From contig NZ_OOHJ01000018.1 in the NCBI RefSeq assembly GCF_900323885.1, positions 930,001-994,000 of the forward strand: a stretch of DNA of 64,000 nucleotides. The letters run 5' to 3'. Both the position numbers and the translations under genes were made by a program. Origin of the DNA: [Actinomadura] parvosata subsp. kistnae (GTDB lineage Bacteria > Actinomycetota > Actinomycetes > Streptosporangiales > Streptosporangiaceae). Shown piece after piece: positions 13,467-22,680 of this stretch. Each line of letters starts with the position of its first letter. The first letter of the stretch is position 1. The notes below the pieces were generated by a model, which saw only the letters and a program-made list of their open reading frames with translations, had not been told where the DNA came from and made no database searches.

Positions 13467-13476
13467 AGCGTAGGCT
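13467..13476. promoter_or_regulatory. Divergent leaderless promoters with overlapping -10 boxes
   Basis: Minus-strand TACGCT (13472-13467) and plus-strand TAGGCT (13471-13476) share the central TA. Each is exactly seven bases from its ATG (13459 and 13484). The two transcripts would start at their start codons from melting of nearly the same DNA, so simultaneous firing should be impossible. Confidence 0.75.
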
Positions 13477-13483
13477 CTGCCGA

Positions 13484-14116
13484 ATGAAGCTCACGAAATT
13501 CGGCCACGCCTGTGTGCGCGTGGAGAAGGACGGCAAGGTCCTCGTCATCGATCCGGGCTCGTTCACGCAAGACCCGGTGCTCGACGGCGCCGACACGGTG
13601 CTCATCACCCACGAGCACTTCGACCACGTGGACGTCGAGAAGCTGAAGGCCGCCTCACCCGACCTGGAGATCTGGACGTGCGAGGCCGTCGCGGCGGGGC
13701 TGAGCGAGGTGCCGGGCAAGGTGCAGGTCGTGCGGCACGGTGACGACTTCGAGACGGCCGGTTTCCAGGTGAAGGTGTTCGGCGAGTGGCACGCCAAGAA
13801 CCACCCCGACGTGCCCGTCGTGCAGAACGTCGGCTTCCTGGTGGACGACGAGCTGTTCTACCCGGGTGACGCGTTCACCGTGCCGGCCGCGGAGGTGGGC
13901 ACGCTGCTCGTGCCGACCGGCGCGCCGTGGCTGAAGATGGGCGAGGTGGTGGAGTACCTGCGCGAGATCCGGCCCGCGCGGGCGTACTCCACCCACGACG
14001 CCCTCTACAGCGAGATCGGCTACCGGCTGGTGGACGGCTGGCTGAAGATCGAGGCGGACAAGCAGGGCACCGACATCCGCCGGCTCAAGGTCGGCGAGTC
14101 GACCACGCTCAGCTAG
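13484..14116 (+). CDS. MBL-fold metal-dependent hydrolase
   Basis: 210 residues in the UlaG/YtnP-like branch of metallo-beta-lactamase folds. The metal motif THEHFDH (about residues 46-52), FGEWH near 100 and DAFTVP and STHDALY near the end supply the usual His/Asp ligands. No signal peptide is visible, so it should act in the cytosol; the substrate is unknown. Leaderless start as described for the shared promoter. Its 3' end overlaps convergent mnmA by 8 bp. Confidence 0.85.
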   Translation: MKLTKFGHACVRVEKDGKVLVIDPGSFTQDPVLDGADTVLITHEHFDHVDVEKLKAASPDLEIWTCEAVAAGLSEVPGKVQVVRHGDDFETAGFQVKVFGEWHAKNHPDVPVVQNVGFLVDDELFYPGDAFTVPAAEVGTLLVPTGAPWLKMGEVVEYLREIRPARAYSTHDALYSEIGYRLVDGWLKIEADKQGTDIRRLKVGESTTLS

Positions 14117-15167
14117 CCGAGACGATGGTCGCCGAGCCGATCACGGTGGCGCCGGAGTAGAGCACGGCCGCCTGGCCCGCCGCGACGCCCGTGGCGGGCC
14201 GGTCGAGCTCGATCGTCAGCCCGCCCGCGCGCTCCTCGAACCGGCACGGGTAGACCTCGCCGTGCGCCCTGAGCTGCACGGTCAGGTCGTCGCGGCGCGA
14301 CGGCCCGTTCCAGACGGGGGCGCCGCACGTGATCGTGGTGACCTCCAGCGCCGAGCGCGGCCCCACCGTCACCGTGTTGGACACCGGCTCGATGGACAGC
14401 ACGTAACGCGGCCTGCCGTCGGGCGCCGGCCGGTCGATGCGCAGCCCCTTGCGCTGCCCCACCGTGAACCCGTGAGCCCCCTGGTGGCTGCCCACGACCT
14501 CGCCGCTCTGGTCGACGATCGGCCCCTCGGCCGAGCCGAGCCGCTTGGCCAGGAAGCCGCGCGTGTCGCCGTCGGCGATGAAGCAGATGTCGTGGCTGTC
14601 GGGCTTGTCGGCCACGGTCAGGCCGCGCCGGGCGGCCTCCTCGCGCACCTCGGCCTTGGTGGACTCGCCCAGCGGGAACATCGCGTGCCCCAGCTGCTCG
14701 CGGGTGAGCACGCCCAGCACGTAGGACTGGTCTTTGGCCTGGTCGACGCTGCGCGACAGCACCCCGTCGACCAGCTTGGCGTGGTGGCCGGTGGCGACGG
14801 CGTCGAAGCCCAGCGCCAAAGCCCGGTCGAGCACCGCCGCGAACTTGATCTTCTCGTTGCAGCGCAGGCAGGGATTGGGGGTGCGGCCCGCGGCGTACTC
14901 GGCCACGAAGTCCTCGACGACGTCGCGCTGGAAGCGCTCGGCCATGTCCCAGATGTAGAAGGGGATGCCGATGACGTCGGCGGCGCGCCGCGCGTCGCGC
15001 GAGTCTTCGATCGTGCAGCAGCCCCTGGCCCCCGTGCGGTGCGATTGGGGGTTGGCGGAGAGCGCGAGATGGACACCAGTGACGTCGTGACCGGCCTCGG
15101 CGATCCGAGCGGCGGCCACGGCGGAGTCGACGCCGCCCGACATGGCGGCAAGCACACGCAGTCCCAT
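14109..15167 (-). CDS. mnmA: tRNA-specific 2-thiouridylase MnmA
   Basis: 352 residues. It activates U34 of tRNA(Lys/Glu/Gln) by adenylation and inserts sulfur supplied by a cysteine desulfurase. The PP-loop SGGVDS is at residues 10-15. The catalytic disulfide pair is Cys100 (NPCLRC) and Cys195 (HDICF), and the TGHHAK and [10 protein letters not shown] motifs are present. A minus-strand TACGCT nine bases before the ATG suggests a near-leaderless transcript. The cysteine desulfurase encoded 1.1 kb away on the same strand is the likely sulfur donor. Confidence 0.96.
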   Translation of the reverse strand: MGLRVLAAMSGGVDSAVAAARIAEAGHDVTGVHLALSANPQSHRTGARGCCTIEDSRDARRAADVIGIPFYIWDMAERFQRDVVEDFVAEYAAGRTPNPCLRCNEKIKFAAVLDRALALGFDAVATGHHAKLVDGVLSRSVDQAKDQSYVLGVLTREQLGHAMFPLGESTKAEVREEAARRGLTVADKPDSHDICFIADGDTRGFLAKRLGSAEGPIVDQSGEVVGSHQGAHGFTVGQRKGLRIDRPAPDGRPRYVLSIEPVSNTVTVGPRSALEVTTITCGAPVWNGPSRRDDLTVQLRAHGEVYPCRFEERAGGLTIELDRPATGVAAGQAAVLYSGATVIGSATIVSAS

Positions 15168-15233
15168 GACCGTTCCAGCGTACTGTCCGGCGGGGAGTGC
15201 ACGACCTCGCCCCCGGTCTGGGAGTATGCGAGC

Positions 15234-16286
15234 ATGCGACTGTTCGGGCGCAAGGACGCCGACGAGGAGGCCGGCGGGCCGGCCGAGGCCATCGCCGGAT
15301 TCTGGACGTGGTGGCAGGAGGCCAGGCCCCGGCTCGACGCCCTGCTGGGCGCGGGCGACGCCGAGGAGGTGGAGAAGCTGCTCACCCCGGCGGTCGCCGC
15401 GATCCACCCCGGGCTGGTCTACGAGGTCGCCCCCGGCAAGGAGGCCGCGCACGCGCTGGTCGTGACCGCGGCGGGCGACGCCGAGCTGCGCTCGCTCGCG
15501 CACCGCTGGGCGAAGGCGGCGCCGACGCCCGACCTGCTGTGGGAGTTCCACCCGTCGCGGCAGGCCAACCCGATGGCCCTGGAGGTCACGCTCGACGTCG
15601 GCGGCTACGCGTTCGCTCTCGACAAGCTCACGCTGGGCCTGCGCGTGCCGCGCAACCAGCCGCGCGTCGACGTGGCCGCCTACCATCCGATCTTCGGCGA
15701 GCTCGACGACGACACCCGCATGGAGACCACGCTGCTGGCTCTCGACTGGCTGCTCGGCGAGGACGACGTCGCCCGCTGGGTGGGCGAGATCACCGCCGTC
15801 ACGTTCGAGCCGATCGACGCCGTCGCGGCCGTGCACCTGCCCGCCGTGGTAGCCGACGTGGCCTCCAGTTACTCCGAGGAGGAGTGGGTGCTCATGGAGG
15901 GCCAGACCGGCACGGGCGCGCCGCTGGTCGCCACCGCCCGCCACCCGCTGCGCCCGGTCGACCACCCGCTCTTCGACCAGCACATCGCGATCACGCTCCC
16001 CTACGCGCACCGCGACGAGAGCGGCCTGCCGGTCGGCGACTCCCTGGCCGCGCTGCGCGACTTCGAGGAGCGCCTGGCCGCCCGCCTGCTCAAGCTGCGC
16101 GACGACGCCGTGCTGGCCGCCCACCTCAGCGCGGAGGGGCACCGGATCATCCATGTCTACGCCGACCCCACGAGCGAGGCGGCGATCCACGCCAAGGAGC
16201 TGATCGTGGGGTGGGAGGAGGGCGAGCCCCGGGTGGACGTCTCCGCCGACCCGGCCTGGACCGCGGTGGCGCCGTTCCTGACCTGA
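15234..16286 (+). CDS. DUF695-family protein
   Basis: 350 acidic residues without signal peptide or membrane segments. The central part ([27 protein letters not shown], then [21 protein letters not shown]) matches what I know of DUF695 proteins. The C-terminal part resembles the partner domain often fused to it. No catalytic motif is evident. GGAG lies nine bases before the ATG. Divergent from mnmA and convergent with the cysteine desulfurase gene; a role in the same pathway is not supported by sequence. Confidence 0.7.
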   Translation: MRLFGRKDADEEAGGPAEAIAGFWTWWQEARPRLDALLGAGDAEEVEKLLTPAVAAIHPGLVYEVAPGKEAAHALVVTAAGDAELRSLAHRWAKAAPTPDLLWEFHPSRQANPMALEVTLDVGGYAFALDKLTLGLRVPRNQPRVDVAAYHPIFGELDDDTRMETTLLALDWLLGEDDVARWVGEITAVTFEPIDAVAAVHLPAVVADVASSYSEEEWVLMEGQTGTGAPLVATARHPLRPVDHPLFDQHIAITLPYAHRDESGLPVGDSLAALRDFEERLAARLLKLRDDAVLAAHLSAEGHRIIHVYADPTSEAAIHAKELIVGWEEGEPRVDVSADPAWTAVAPFLT

Positions 16287-16349
16287 GTGCGGCTTGGCCG
16301 AGGCCGGCGCGGCCCTGACCTGGGTGCGGCTAGCCGAGGCCGGCGCGGC
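16278..16349. repeat. Tandem 36/35-bp duplication spanning two convergent gene ends
   Basis: Copy 1 (16278-16313) begins in the last codons of the DUF695 gene. Copy 2 (16315-16349) covers the last codons of the cysteine desulfurase. The copies share CTGACCTG-GTGCGGCT and CCGAGGCCGGCGCGGC, with a one-base length difference. One copy is therefore a downstream duplicate of a gene 3' end. Confidence 0.8.
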
Positions 16350-17493
16350 GGGCGCGCTCGACGGCGGCCGGCAGTACCTCGATGAGCCGGTCGACGTCCT
16401 CGCGCGTGGAGGTGTGCCCGAGCGTGAAGCGGAGCGAGCCGCGCGCCGCCGCCGCGTCGGCGCCCATCGCGAGCAGCACGTGGGACGGCTGCGCCACCCC
16501 CGCCGAGCAGGCCGACCCGGTGGAGCACTCCACGCCCTTGGCGTCGAGCAGCATCAGCAGCGCGTCGCCCTCGCAGCCGGGGAAGGAGAAGTGCGCGTTG
16601 CCGGGCAGCCGGTCGACGGGGTCGCCGTTGAGCACCACGTCGGGCACCGCGTCGCGGACGCGCCGGATGAGCTCGTCGCGCAGCGCCACCAGCCGCCGCT
16701 CCAGCGCCTCCTGCTCGCGCACGGCGGTGCTGACGGCGGCGGCCAGGCCCGCGATGGCGGGCGCGTCGAGCGTGCCGGAGCGCACGTCGCGCTCCTGCCC
16801 GCCGCCGTGCTGGACGGAGACCGGCGTCAGCCCCCTGGCCAGCAGCAGCGCCCCGGCGCCCATCGGCCCGCCGATCTTGTGACCGGTGAGCGTGAGCGCG
16901 TCGGCACCCGAGCCCGAGAACGACACGGGCAGCTGCCCCACCGCCTGCACCGCGTCGGTGTGGAACGGGATGCCGTGGTCGTGCGCGATGGCGGCCAGCA
17001 CGTGGACCGGCTGGACGGTGCCGACCTCGTTGTTGGCCCACATGACGCTGATCATGGCGACGTCGTCGGGGTCGCGCTCGATGGCGGCGCGCAGCGTCTC
17101 GGGGTGGACGCGGCCGTGCTCGTCGACCTCCAGCAGCTCCACCTCGGCGCCCTGGCTCTCGGCCAGCCAGTGGGCGGGGTCGAGCGCGGCGTGGTGCTCG
17201 ACCGAGCTGATCAGCACGCGCTTGCGGGGACGGCGCGCCCAGTAGAGGCCCTTGATCGCGAGGTTGTCGGCCTCGGTGCCGCCGGAGGTGAACACGACCT
17301 CGCTGGGCCGGGCGCCGAGCGCGGCGGCGATCGTCTCGCGGGACTCCTCGACCACCCTGCGGACCTGACGACCGGCCGCGTGCAGGGAGGAAGCATTTCC
17401 GACGCGTTTGAGTTGAGCCGTCATGGCCTCGATCGCTTCGGGGAGCATGGGGGTGGTCGCCGCATGATCAAGGTAGGCAGACGGTCTGGTCAC
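16330..17493 (-). CDS. Cysteine desulfurase (IscS/NifS type, class V aminotransferase)
   Basis: 387-residue PLP enzyme producing persulfide sulfur and alanine from cysteine. PLP lysine is Lys206 in TGHKIGGP; the active-site cysteine is in STGSACSAG (Cys329). YLDHAATTP and [10 protein letters not shown] are also present. The GTG at 17493 is preferred because minus-strand TACCCT lies six bases upstream (leaderless); a TTG at 17517 also starts the frame. The promoter region is overlapped by a palindrome belonging to the divergent tetR. Likely sulfur source for MnmA. Confidence 0.93.
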   Translation of the reverse strand: MTRPSAYLDHAATTPMLPEAIEAMTAQLKRVGNASSLHAAGRQVRRVVEESRETIAAALGARPSEVVFTSGGTEADNLAIKGLYWARRPRKRVLISSVEHHAALDPAHWLAESQGAEVELLEVDEHGRVHPETLRAAIERDPDDVAMISVMWANNEVGTVQPVHVLAAIAHDHGIPFHTDAVQAVGQLPVSFSGSGADALTLTGHKIGGPMGAGALLLARGLTPVSVQHGGGQERDVRSGTLDAPAIAGLAAAVSTAVREQEALERRLVALRDELIRRVRDAVPDVVLNGDPVDRLPGNAHFSFPGCEGDALLMLLDAKGVECSTGSACSAGVAQPSHVLLAMGADAAAARGSLRFTLGHTSTREDVDRLIEVLPAAVERARRAGLG

Positions 17494-17518
17494 GTGCTCA
17501 GGGTATCTCGCTTGCAAC

Positions 17519-17538
17519 TGTACCGTCCGGACGGTACA
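17519..17538. promoter_or_regulatory. 20-bp perfect palindrome, probable TetR operator
   Basis: TGTACCGTCCGGACGGTACA is fully self-complementary. It overlaps the tetR -10 box (TACAGT, 17535-17540, six bases before its ATG). It also covers the -35 position of the divergent cysteine desulfurase promoter, whose -10 TACCCT is at minus-strand 17505-17500. Binding here should repress both genes. Confidence 0.82.
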
Positions 17539-17546
17539 GTAGAGGC

Positions 17547-18062
17547 ATGCGAAGGGACGAGCTGTTGGACGCGGCGGAGGATCTGCTCTGCGACCAGGGC
17601 TCGGCCGCGCTCACCCTGGCGGCCGTGGCCGACCGGGCGGGCGTGAGCAAGGGCGGCCTGCTCTACCACTACGGCTCCAAGGAAGCCCTCATCAAGGGCA
17701 TGGTGGAGCGGTTGATCGAAGACTTCGACGCACTGCTGGCCGCTCAGCCCGGCGACACCTATACCGAGCGCTACCTGGCCGCCACCCTGGCGGCCGTCCG
17801 CTCCGGGCGGCTGCGACGATGGGCGGTCGTCACGGGGGCGTCGGGCAACCTCTTCCTGCTCGCGCCGCTGCGCGAGGCCATGACCCGATGGCATCGCGAG
17901 GGGCTGAGCGAAGAGCCCGACCCGGTGGCGTCGCAGATCGTACGGCTCGCTTGTGAGGGGCTCTGGGACGTCGCCAGCCACGACCCGGAGCTGAACACGG
18001 AGGCCGACCTCCAGGCCCTGGAGCGGCGCCTCAAGGCGCTCATCAAACCCTCGCCCGCCTGA
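17547..18062 (+). CDS. TetR-family transcriptional regulator
   Basis: 171 residues. The N-terminal helix-turn-helix ([31 protein letters not shown], ~22-52) is canonical; the all-alpha C-terminal domain is short and its ligand unknown. The leaderless promoter overlaps its own palindrome, so autoregulation is likely. It is divergent from the cysteine desulfurase. The MFS exporter 408 bp downstream on the same strand is another plausible target, although I see no second copy of the palindrome there. Confidence 0.92.
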   Translation: MRRDELLDAAEDLLCDQGSAALTLAAVADRAGVSKGGLLYHYGSKEALIKGMVERLIEDFDALLAAQPGDTYTERYLAATLAAVRSGRLRRWAVVTGASGNLFLLAPLREAMTRWHREGLSEEPDPVASQIVRLACEGLWDVASHDPELNTEADLQALERRLKALIKPSPA

Positions 18063-18228
18063 CCGGCCGGCCTCGTCCGTGCCGCGTGCCCTGCTCTTTC
18101 GGTACGGCACCGACGACGCCCTGGACCACTCGACCGGCAGCCGATCGGCCTGAACCGATCGCGCACCGGCCCCTGAACCGGTCGCGCCCCACCGATGGGC
18201 AGGCACGCCTCCGGGCCGGGATCCCCGA

Positions 18229-18346
18229 CGGACGGTAGCGCTTCCCGGCGGACGGTAGGGCTTTCCGGCGGACGGCCGGGATGTGCGACGTGGCCGGGAT
18301 GTGCGACGTGGCCGGGATGTGCGACGTGGCCGGGATGCGCGACAGG
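18229..18346. repeat. Two adjacent tandem arrays (20-bp x2 and 18-bp x4) in the tetR-MFS gap
   Basis: Two 20-bp copies (18229-18248, 18249-18268) containing CGGACGGTAG-GCTT-CCGG. Three identical 18-bp copies of GCCGGGATGTGCGACGTG follow (18275-18292, 18293-18310, 18311-18328), plus a degenerate fourth to 18346. The whole 18063-18470 gap has no supported gene beyond a tiny leader ORF at its end. Confidence 0.9.
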
Positions 18347-18447
18347 CGGCGCACGCGTGCGTGCGTTCGGCCTGGCACCCCCGCCCTCAGCACCGTTCCC
18401 TCAGCACCCCCACCCACCCCCCTTTGCCCGATTTATCCACATAAAGC

Positions 18448-18474
18448 ATGAAACTCAGTGAGGTGGCCTTATGA
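18448..18474 (+). CDS. Possible 8-residue leader peptide coupled to the MFS gene
   Basis: ATG AAA CTC AGT GAG GTG GCC TTA TGA encodes MKLSEVAL. Its stop overlaps the MFS start as ATGA, and the MFS Shine-Dalgarno (GAGGTGG) lies inside it. A perfect DnaA-box-like TTATCCACA is at 18433-18441 just upstream. Translation of so short a frame is unproven. Confidence 0.3.
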   Translation: MKLSEVAL

Positions 18475-19658
18475 CCCGCGAGCTGAGGAGTGCCCGTTAC
18501 GGGGCGGTCCTCACCTTTGTCCTTGCCGGCCTGATGGTGGGCACGATGACCGTGCGCATCCCCGCCCTGACCGACAAACTCGGCCTGTCCGAGGCCATGG
18601 TCGGGACGATCCTGCTGGTGTGGGGCCTGGGCGCTCTGGTGACGATGCAGTCCATGCGCCGCGTCATGGCGCGCCTGGGCAGCCGGACGCTCCTGCGGGC
18701 AGGCGGCCCCCTGACGGCCCTCGGCCTCCTCGGCGTGGCCCTCGCCCCCGACCTTCCCCTGCTCATGGTGGCCGTGGCGCTCTTCGGCATGGCCTTCGGC
18801 ACCGTGGACGTCGCCATGAACGCCCAGGGTTCCGCGGTCGAGCAGGCGTACGGGCGCCCGCTGATGAACGGCATGCACGCCGGCTGGTGCGTCGGCGCCA
18901 TCTCGGCGGGCGGGCTGGGCAGCCTGGCGATCGCCGTCGGCCTGCCCTTCACGGCGAACGTGGCGCTGGTCGCGCTCGTCTCGCTGCCCGTCATGGTGCT
19001 GCTCGGCCGCACGTACCTCCAGGAGCGCCCGGCGGCCGAGACCGCGCGGAAGGGGCGCAAGCGCATGCCGCCGATCGTCTACCTGCTCGGCACCATCATG
19101 TTCTTCGCCTTCATGGTGGAGGGCACGGTGGCCGACTGGAACGGCCTCTACATGCGTGACGAGCTCGGCGCGCCCGAGGCCGTGGCGGCGCTCGGCTACC
19201 CGGTGTTCGAGGTGGGCATGCTGATCGCCCGGCTCACGGGTGACCGGCTGCGCGTCCGGTTCGGGGTGCGCGGGATGCTGACCGTGTCCGGGGTGGCCAC
19301 GGCCGGGTTCTTCGCGGTCGTGCTGCTGGCGCCGGCGGCGCTGGTGGCGGTCTCGGCGATGTTCTTCGTCGGGCTCGGCGTGGCGACGATCTCGCCGCTC
19401 ACGCTGTCGCTGGCGGGCACCGCGACGGACGCGCCAGGCCCGGCGATCGCCCAGGCCGGCGCCATGGGTTACGCGGGGCTGCTGCTCGGGCCCGTCGTGA
19501 TCGGCTTCCTGTCGGACGCGACCTCACTGCGCACGGCGCTCGGCATCGGCGTCGTCCTCGGCGTGCTGATCGCCCTGGCGGGCCGCCTGCTCCCCCGCCG
19601 CGAGCCGGCCGAGCTCACCTCCCTGCCCGCCCGCGAGGCCGTGGAGGCCGCGGCCTGA
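18471..19658 (+). CDS. MFS transporter
   Basis: 395 residues with twelve predicted membrane segments. The cytoplasmic loop 2-3 is RRVMARLGSRTLLRAGG, a degenerate version of the MFS signature, and a mid-protein basic loop (ETARKGRKRMPP) separates the halves. FGTVDVAMNAQGSAVEQAYGRPLMNGMHAGW is typical of the YbjJ/FucP-like MFS branch in actinomycetes. Substrate unknown; sugar or drug export are both possible. Shine-Dalgarno GAGGTGG precedes the ATG. It may belong to the upstream TetR regulon. Confidence 0.88.
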   Translation: MTRELRSARYGAVLTFVLAGLMVGTMTVRIPALTDKLGLSEAMVGTILLVWGLGALVTMQSMRRVMARLGSRTLLRAGGPLTALGLLGVALAPDLPLLMVAVALFGMAFGTVDVAMNAQGSAVEQAYGRPLMNGMHAGWCVGAISAGGLGSLAIAVGLPFTANVALVALVSLPVMVLLGRTYLQERPAAETARKGRKRMPPIVYLLGTIMFFAFMVEGTVADWNGLYMRDELGAPEAVAALGYPVFEVGMLIARLTGDRLRVRFGVRGMLTVSGVATAGFFAVVLLAPAALVAVSAMFFVGLGVATISPLTLSLAGTATDAPGPAIAQAGAMGYAGLLLGPVVIGFLSDATSLRTALGIGVVLGVLIALAGRLLPRREPAELTSLPAREAVEAAA

Positions 19659-19670
19659 CACCATCGGATC

Positions 19671-20168
19671 ATGGATCCCGATGGGAAAGTGCCGTTCGAC
19701 GTGGCCGCCTATGTGGAGCGGGTGAGGTCGCGCCCCTGCTTCATCTGCGCGATCGTGGCCGGCGACCCCGCCTACTCCCTCGAACGCATCGTCTACGAGG
19801 ACGCGGAGCACGTGGCGTTCCTGGCCCGCTACCCCACCCTCCCCGGCTACGTGCTGGTCAGCCCCAAGCGGCACGTCGAGCACGTCGTGCGGGACCTCGA
19901 CGAGGACGCGTTCCACGCGATCATGGGCGTGGTCAGGAGGGTGGCGCTGGCCGTGGAGGCGGTGGTGCCGTCGGAACGCACGTACGTGCTCTCGCTCGGC
20001 AGCCAGCAGGGCAACGCGCACCTGCACTGGCACGTCGCCCCGCTGCCGCCCGGCGTCCCGTACGAGCGGCAGCAGTTCCACGCGCTGATGGCGGAGAACG
20101 GCGTGCTGCCCTGGGACGAGGAGCAGGCCGGGGAGCTGGCCGCCCGTCTCAGGGCGGCGCTGTCCTGA
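19671..20168 (+). CDS. HIT-family nucleotide hydrolase/transferase
   Basis: 165 residues with the histidine triad in GNAHLHWHVAPL (about 120-131). An N-terminal FICAIVAGD segment carries the usual cysteine pair start (CFIC). Family members cleave nucleotide phosphoramidates or dinucleoside polyphosphates. It starts 12 bp after the MFS stop and may be co-transcribed with it. No signal peptide. The physiological substrate cannot be inferred. Confidence 0.9.
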   Translation: MDPDGKVPFDVAAYVERVRSRPCFICAIVAGDPAYSLERIVYEDAEHVAFLARYPTLPGYVLVSPKRHVEHVVRDLDEDAFHAIMGVVRRVALAVEAVVPSERTYVLSLGSQQGNAHLHWHVAPLPPGVPYERQQFHALMAENGVLPWDEEQAGELAARLRAALS

Positions 20169-20288
20169 GACGTTCCTGTGGATCCGGGGCGGGCCCCGCC
20201 GCCCGCCCCAGGTGGGGGCGCCCGCGCTCACAGAGAACTCACAGAACCGCCCAGAACGCTTCCAACCAGCCGCCGCACGCTGGACGTC

Positions 20289-21188
20289 ATGATCCAGCTC
20301 AGCGGACTGACAAAACGTTACGGCGACCGGCTCGTCGTGGACGACCTCACCTTCACCGTGCGGCCGGGCCTGGTCACCGGCTTCCTCGGCCCGAACGGCG
20401 CGGGCAAGAGCACGACCATGCGCATGATCCTCGGCCTCGACCGGCCCACCGCCGGCCAGGCCACGATCGACGGCCGCCACCACCACGAGCTGCCCCGCCC
20501 GCTGCGGGTGATCGGCTCGATGCTGGAGTCGCAGGCCGTGCACCCGCGCCGCACCGCGTACAAGCACCTGCTCTACCTGGCGCAGACGAACGACCTGCCC
20601 GCCTCCCGCGTGCACGAGGTGCTGGACACGGTCGGGCTGGCGGACGTGGCGGGCCGGCCGGCGGGCGGGTTCTCGCTGGGGATGAGCCAGCGGCTGGGCC
20701 TGGCCGCCGCGCTGCTGGGCGATCCGCCGGTGCTGCTGCTGGACGAGCCGGTCAACGGGCTGGACCCGGAGGGGGTGCGGTGGGTCCGTACGCTGATCAG
20801 GGGGCTGGCGGCGGAGGGCCGCACGGTGCTGGTCTCCAGCCACCTGATGGCGGAGATGGCGCTGACCGCCGACCGGCTGGTGGTCATCGGCAAGGGGCGG
20901 CTGATCGCGGAGGGCGAGCTCGGCGCGTTCACCGAGACGGGGGCGGCCGTGATCGTCAGGACGCCCGGCGCGGCGGCGTTCGGGCGGCGGCTGGAGCGCG
21001 CCGGCGCCCGCGTGCGGGCGGGTGAGGGCGGCGAGCTGCTGGTCACCGGGCTGAGCATGCCCGACGTGGGACGGCTGGCCTGCGCGGAGAGCGTGCCCCT
21101 GGAGGAGCTGAGCACGCGGCGCGGCTCGCTGGAGGAGGCGTTCATGGAGCTGACCGGCGACGCCGTCGAGTACGGAGCGGCCCGATGA
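20289..21188 (+). CDS. ABC transporter ATP-binding protein (exporter, DrrA/BcrA-like)
   Basis: 299 residues. Walker A is GPNGAGKST (34-42, Lys40), the signature SLGMSQR, Walker B VLLLDEP with catalytic Glu, and the switch histidine is in SSHLMAEM; all are intact. The C-terminal ~80 residues form the extra domain typical of DrrA-like exporters. The stop overlaps the permease start (ATGA). Together with the downstream two-component system, this resembles drug- or peptide-responsive efflux modules. CACGCT seven bases before the ATG may be a leaderless -10. Confidence 0.93.
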   Translation: MIQLSGLTKRYGDRLVVDDLTFTVRPGLVTGFLGPNGAGKSTTMRMILGLDRPTAGQATIDGRHHHELPRPLRVIGSMLESQAVHPRRTAYKHLLYLAQTNDLPASRVHEVLDTVGLADVAGRPAGGFSLGMSQRLGLAAALLGDPPVLLLDEPVNGLDPEGVRWVRTLIRGLAAEGRTVLVSSHLMAEMALTADRLVVIGKGRLIAEGELGAFTETGAAVIVRTPGAAAFGRRLERAGARVRAGEGGELLVTGLSMPDVGRLACAESVPLEELSTRRGSLEEAFMELTGDAVEYGAAR

Positions 21189-21949
21189 TCGAGATGGGCG
21201 TGCTCAGGGCGGAGTGGACGAAGTTCTCCAGCATCAGGGCCACCATGGTGCTGTCGCTGGTGACCGTGGCCGTGTCGGGGCTGTTCGGGTGGATGTTCGG
21301 CAACGTGAGCGCCACTGAATACGCCGCGACCTCGGCTCAGGAGCGGCTCGGCTTCCAGCCGCTGGACATGGGGATGCGCGGGGTGTTCATCGCCCAGCTC
21401 CTGATCGCGGCCCTGGGGGTGCTCGTCGCCTCCTCCGAGTACGGGTCGGGCACGATCCGGGCCAGCCTGGCCGCCGTGGGCGGGCGCGGCCGACTGCTGG
21501 CCGCCAAGGCGGGGATGACGGTGCTGACCGCCCTGCCGGTGAGCGTGGCCGCCATCTGGGTGATGTACGCGGTCAGCCAGGTGACGCTGGCCGCGGGCGG
21601 GGCCCCGTACCTCATGCCGGGCGATCCGGCCGCGTCGCGCATGCTGCTGCTCGGGCCGGTCGTGCTGACCATGCTGGCGCTGTTCGGGCTGGCGCTGGGG
21701 TTCCTGCTGCGCACCACGGCCGCCGCGGTGAACGCCGGGACCGCGTTCCTCCTGCTGCCCGTCCTGGCCTCCGCCTCGCCCGCCCCTGTGCGGGACTTCA
21801 TCCAGAACTTCTGGCCGAACACCACCGCCTTCCAGGCCCTGTCGGGGACCTCCGCGTTGCCGCCGGTCGTGGCGTACGGGCTGTTCGTGGGGTTCGTCGC
21901 GGTCATGATGATCGGGGCTTTCGTCCGGTTCGACCGCCAGGACACCTGA
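21185..21949 (+). CDS. ABC transporter permease (ABC-2 type)
   Basis: 254 residues with six hydrophobic segments. The N-terminal VLRAEWTKFSSIRATMVLSL and the ASSEYGSGTIRASLAAVGGRGRLLAAKAG loop are characteristic of ABC-2 permeases working with DrrA/BcrA-type ATPases. Translationally coupled to the ATPase. The response regulator begins 29 bp downstream, so all four genes probably form one transcript. Substrate unknown. Confidence 0.92.
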   Translation: MIEMGVLRAEWTKFSSIRATMVLSLVTVAVSGLFGWMFGNVSATEYAATSAQERLGFQPLDMGMRGVFIAQLLIAALGVLVASSEYGSGTIRASLAAVGGRGRLLAAKAGMTVLTALPVSVAAIWVMYAVSQVTLAAGGAPYLMPGDPAASRMLLLGPVVLTMLALFGLALGFLLRTTAAAVNAGTAFLLLPVLASASPAPVRDFIQNFWPNTTAFQALSGTSALPPVVAYGLFVGFVAVMMIGAFVRFDRQDT

Positions 21950-21978
21950 TTACGCTGGACACCGGGGAGGTGGCGCAC

Positions 21979-22680
21979 TTGGGCGAGCGGCTGCTCGTGG
22001 TCGACGACGAGCCCACCGTCAAGGAGCTGCTGTCGGCCACGCTGCGCTTCGCGGGCTTCACCGTCAGCTCGGCCGACAGCGGCGCGCAGGCGCTGGAGTC
22101 GGCCCGGCGCGACCCGCCCGACCTGGTGCTGCTCGACGTCATGCTGCCCGATCTCGACGGCTTCGAGGTGCTCCGCCGCCTGCGCGGCCTGCCACGGGCG
22201 GGGGGACGCCCCGGCCCGGTGCCGGTGCTGTTCCTGACGGCCCGCGACGCCACCGCCGACAAGATCAACGGGCTGCGGCTCGGCGGCGACGACTACGTGA
22301 CCAAGCCGTTCGACCTGGAGGAGCTGCTGGCCCGCATCCAGGCGATTCTGCGGCGCACCGGCGCGGTCCCCGACGACCGCACGCTCGTCGTCGGGGACCT
22401 GGAGGTCGATCCCGACGCCCACCAGGTGCTCAGGGCGGGCCGGCCGGTGCGGCTGTCGCCCACCGAGTTCAGGCTGCTGCACCACCTCGTGCTGAACGCC
22501 GGGCGCGTGGTGCCGAAGGCGCAGATCCTGGAGCACGTCTGGCGCTACGACTTCGCCGGCGACACCAGCATCGTCGACACGTACGTGAGCTACCTGCGGC
22601 GCAAGCTCGACACCACCGGCCCCAAGCTGATCCACACCGTACACGGGGTCGGCTACCTGCTGCGCAGGCCACGCCCATGA
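21979..22680 (+). CDS. OmpR/PhoB-family response regulator
   Basis: 233 residues from the TTG at 21979, which has GGGGAGG eight bases upstream; a GTG at 21970 overlaps that ribosome site and is less likely. The receiver has acidic pocket DDE (9-11), phospho-acceptor Asp53 (LLDVMLPDLDG) and the KPFDLEEL lysine. The C-terminal winged helix has EFRLLHHLVLNAGRVV and TYVSYLRRKLD. The stop overlaps the kinase start (ATGA). It probably controls the adjacent ABC exporter. Confidence 0.94.
   Translation: MGERLLVVDDEPTVKELLSATLRFAGFTVSSADSGAQALESARRDPPDLVLLDVMLPDLDGFEVLRRLRGLPRAGGRPGPVPVLFLTARDATADKINGLRLGGDDYVTKPFDLEELLARIQAILRRTGAVPDDRTLVVGDLEVDPDAHQVLRAGRPVRLSPTEFRLLHHLVLNAGRVVPKAQILEHVWRYDFAGDTSIVDTYVSYLRRKLDTTGPKLIHTVHGVGYLLRRPRP

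Noticed and set aside
18433-18441. Perfect DnaA box TTATCCACA as evidence of a replication origin
   Set aside because: Only one copy, no cluster of boxes, no dnaA or dnaN genes nearby; a near-match at 27184-27192 is also isolated. One such site in 64 kb is compatible with chance.
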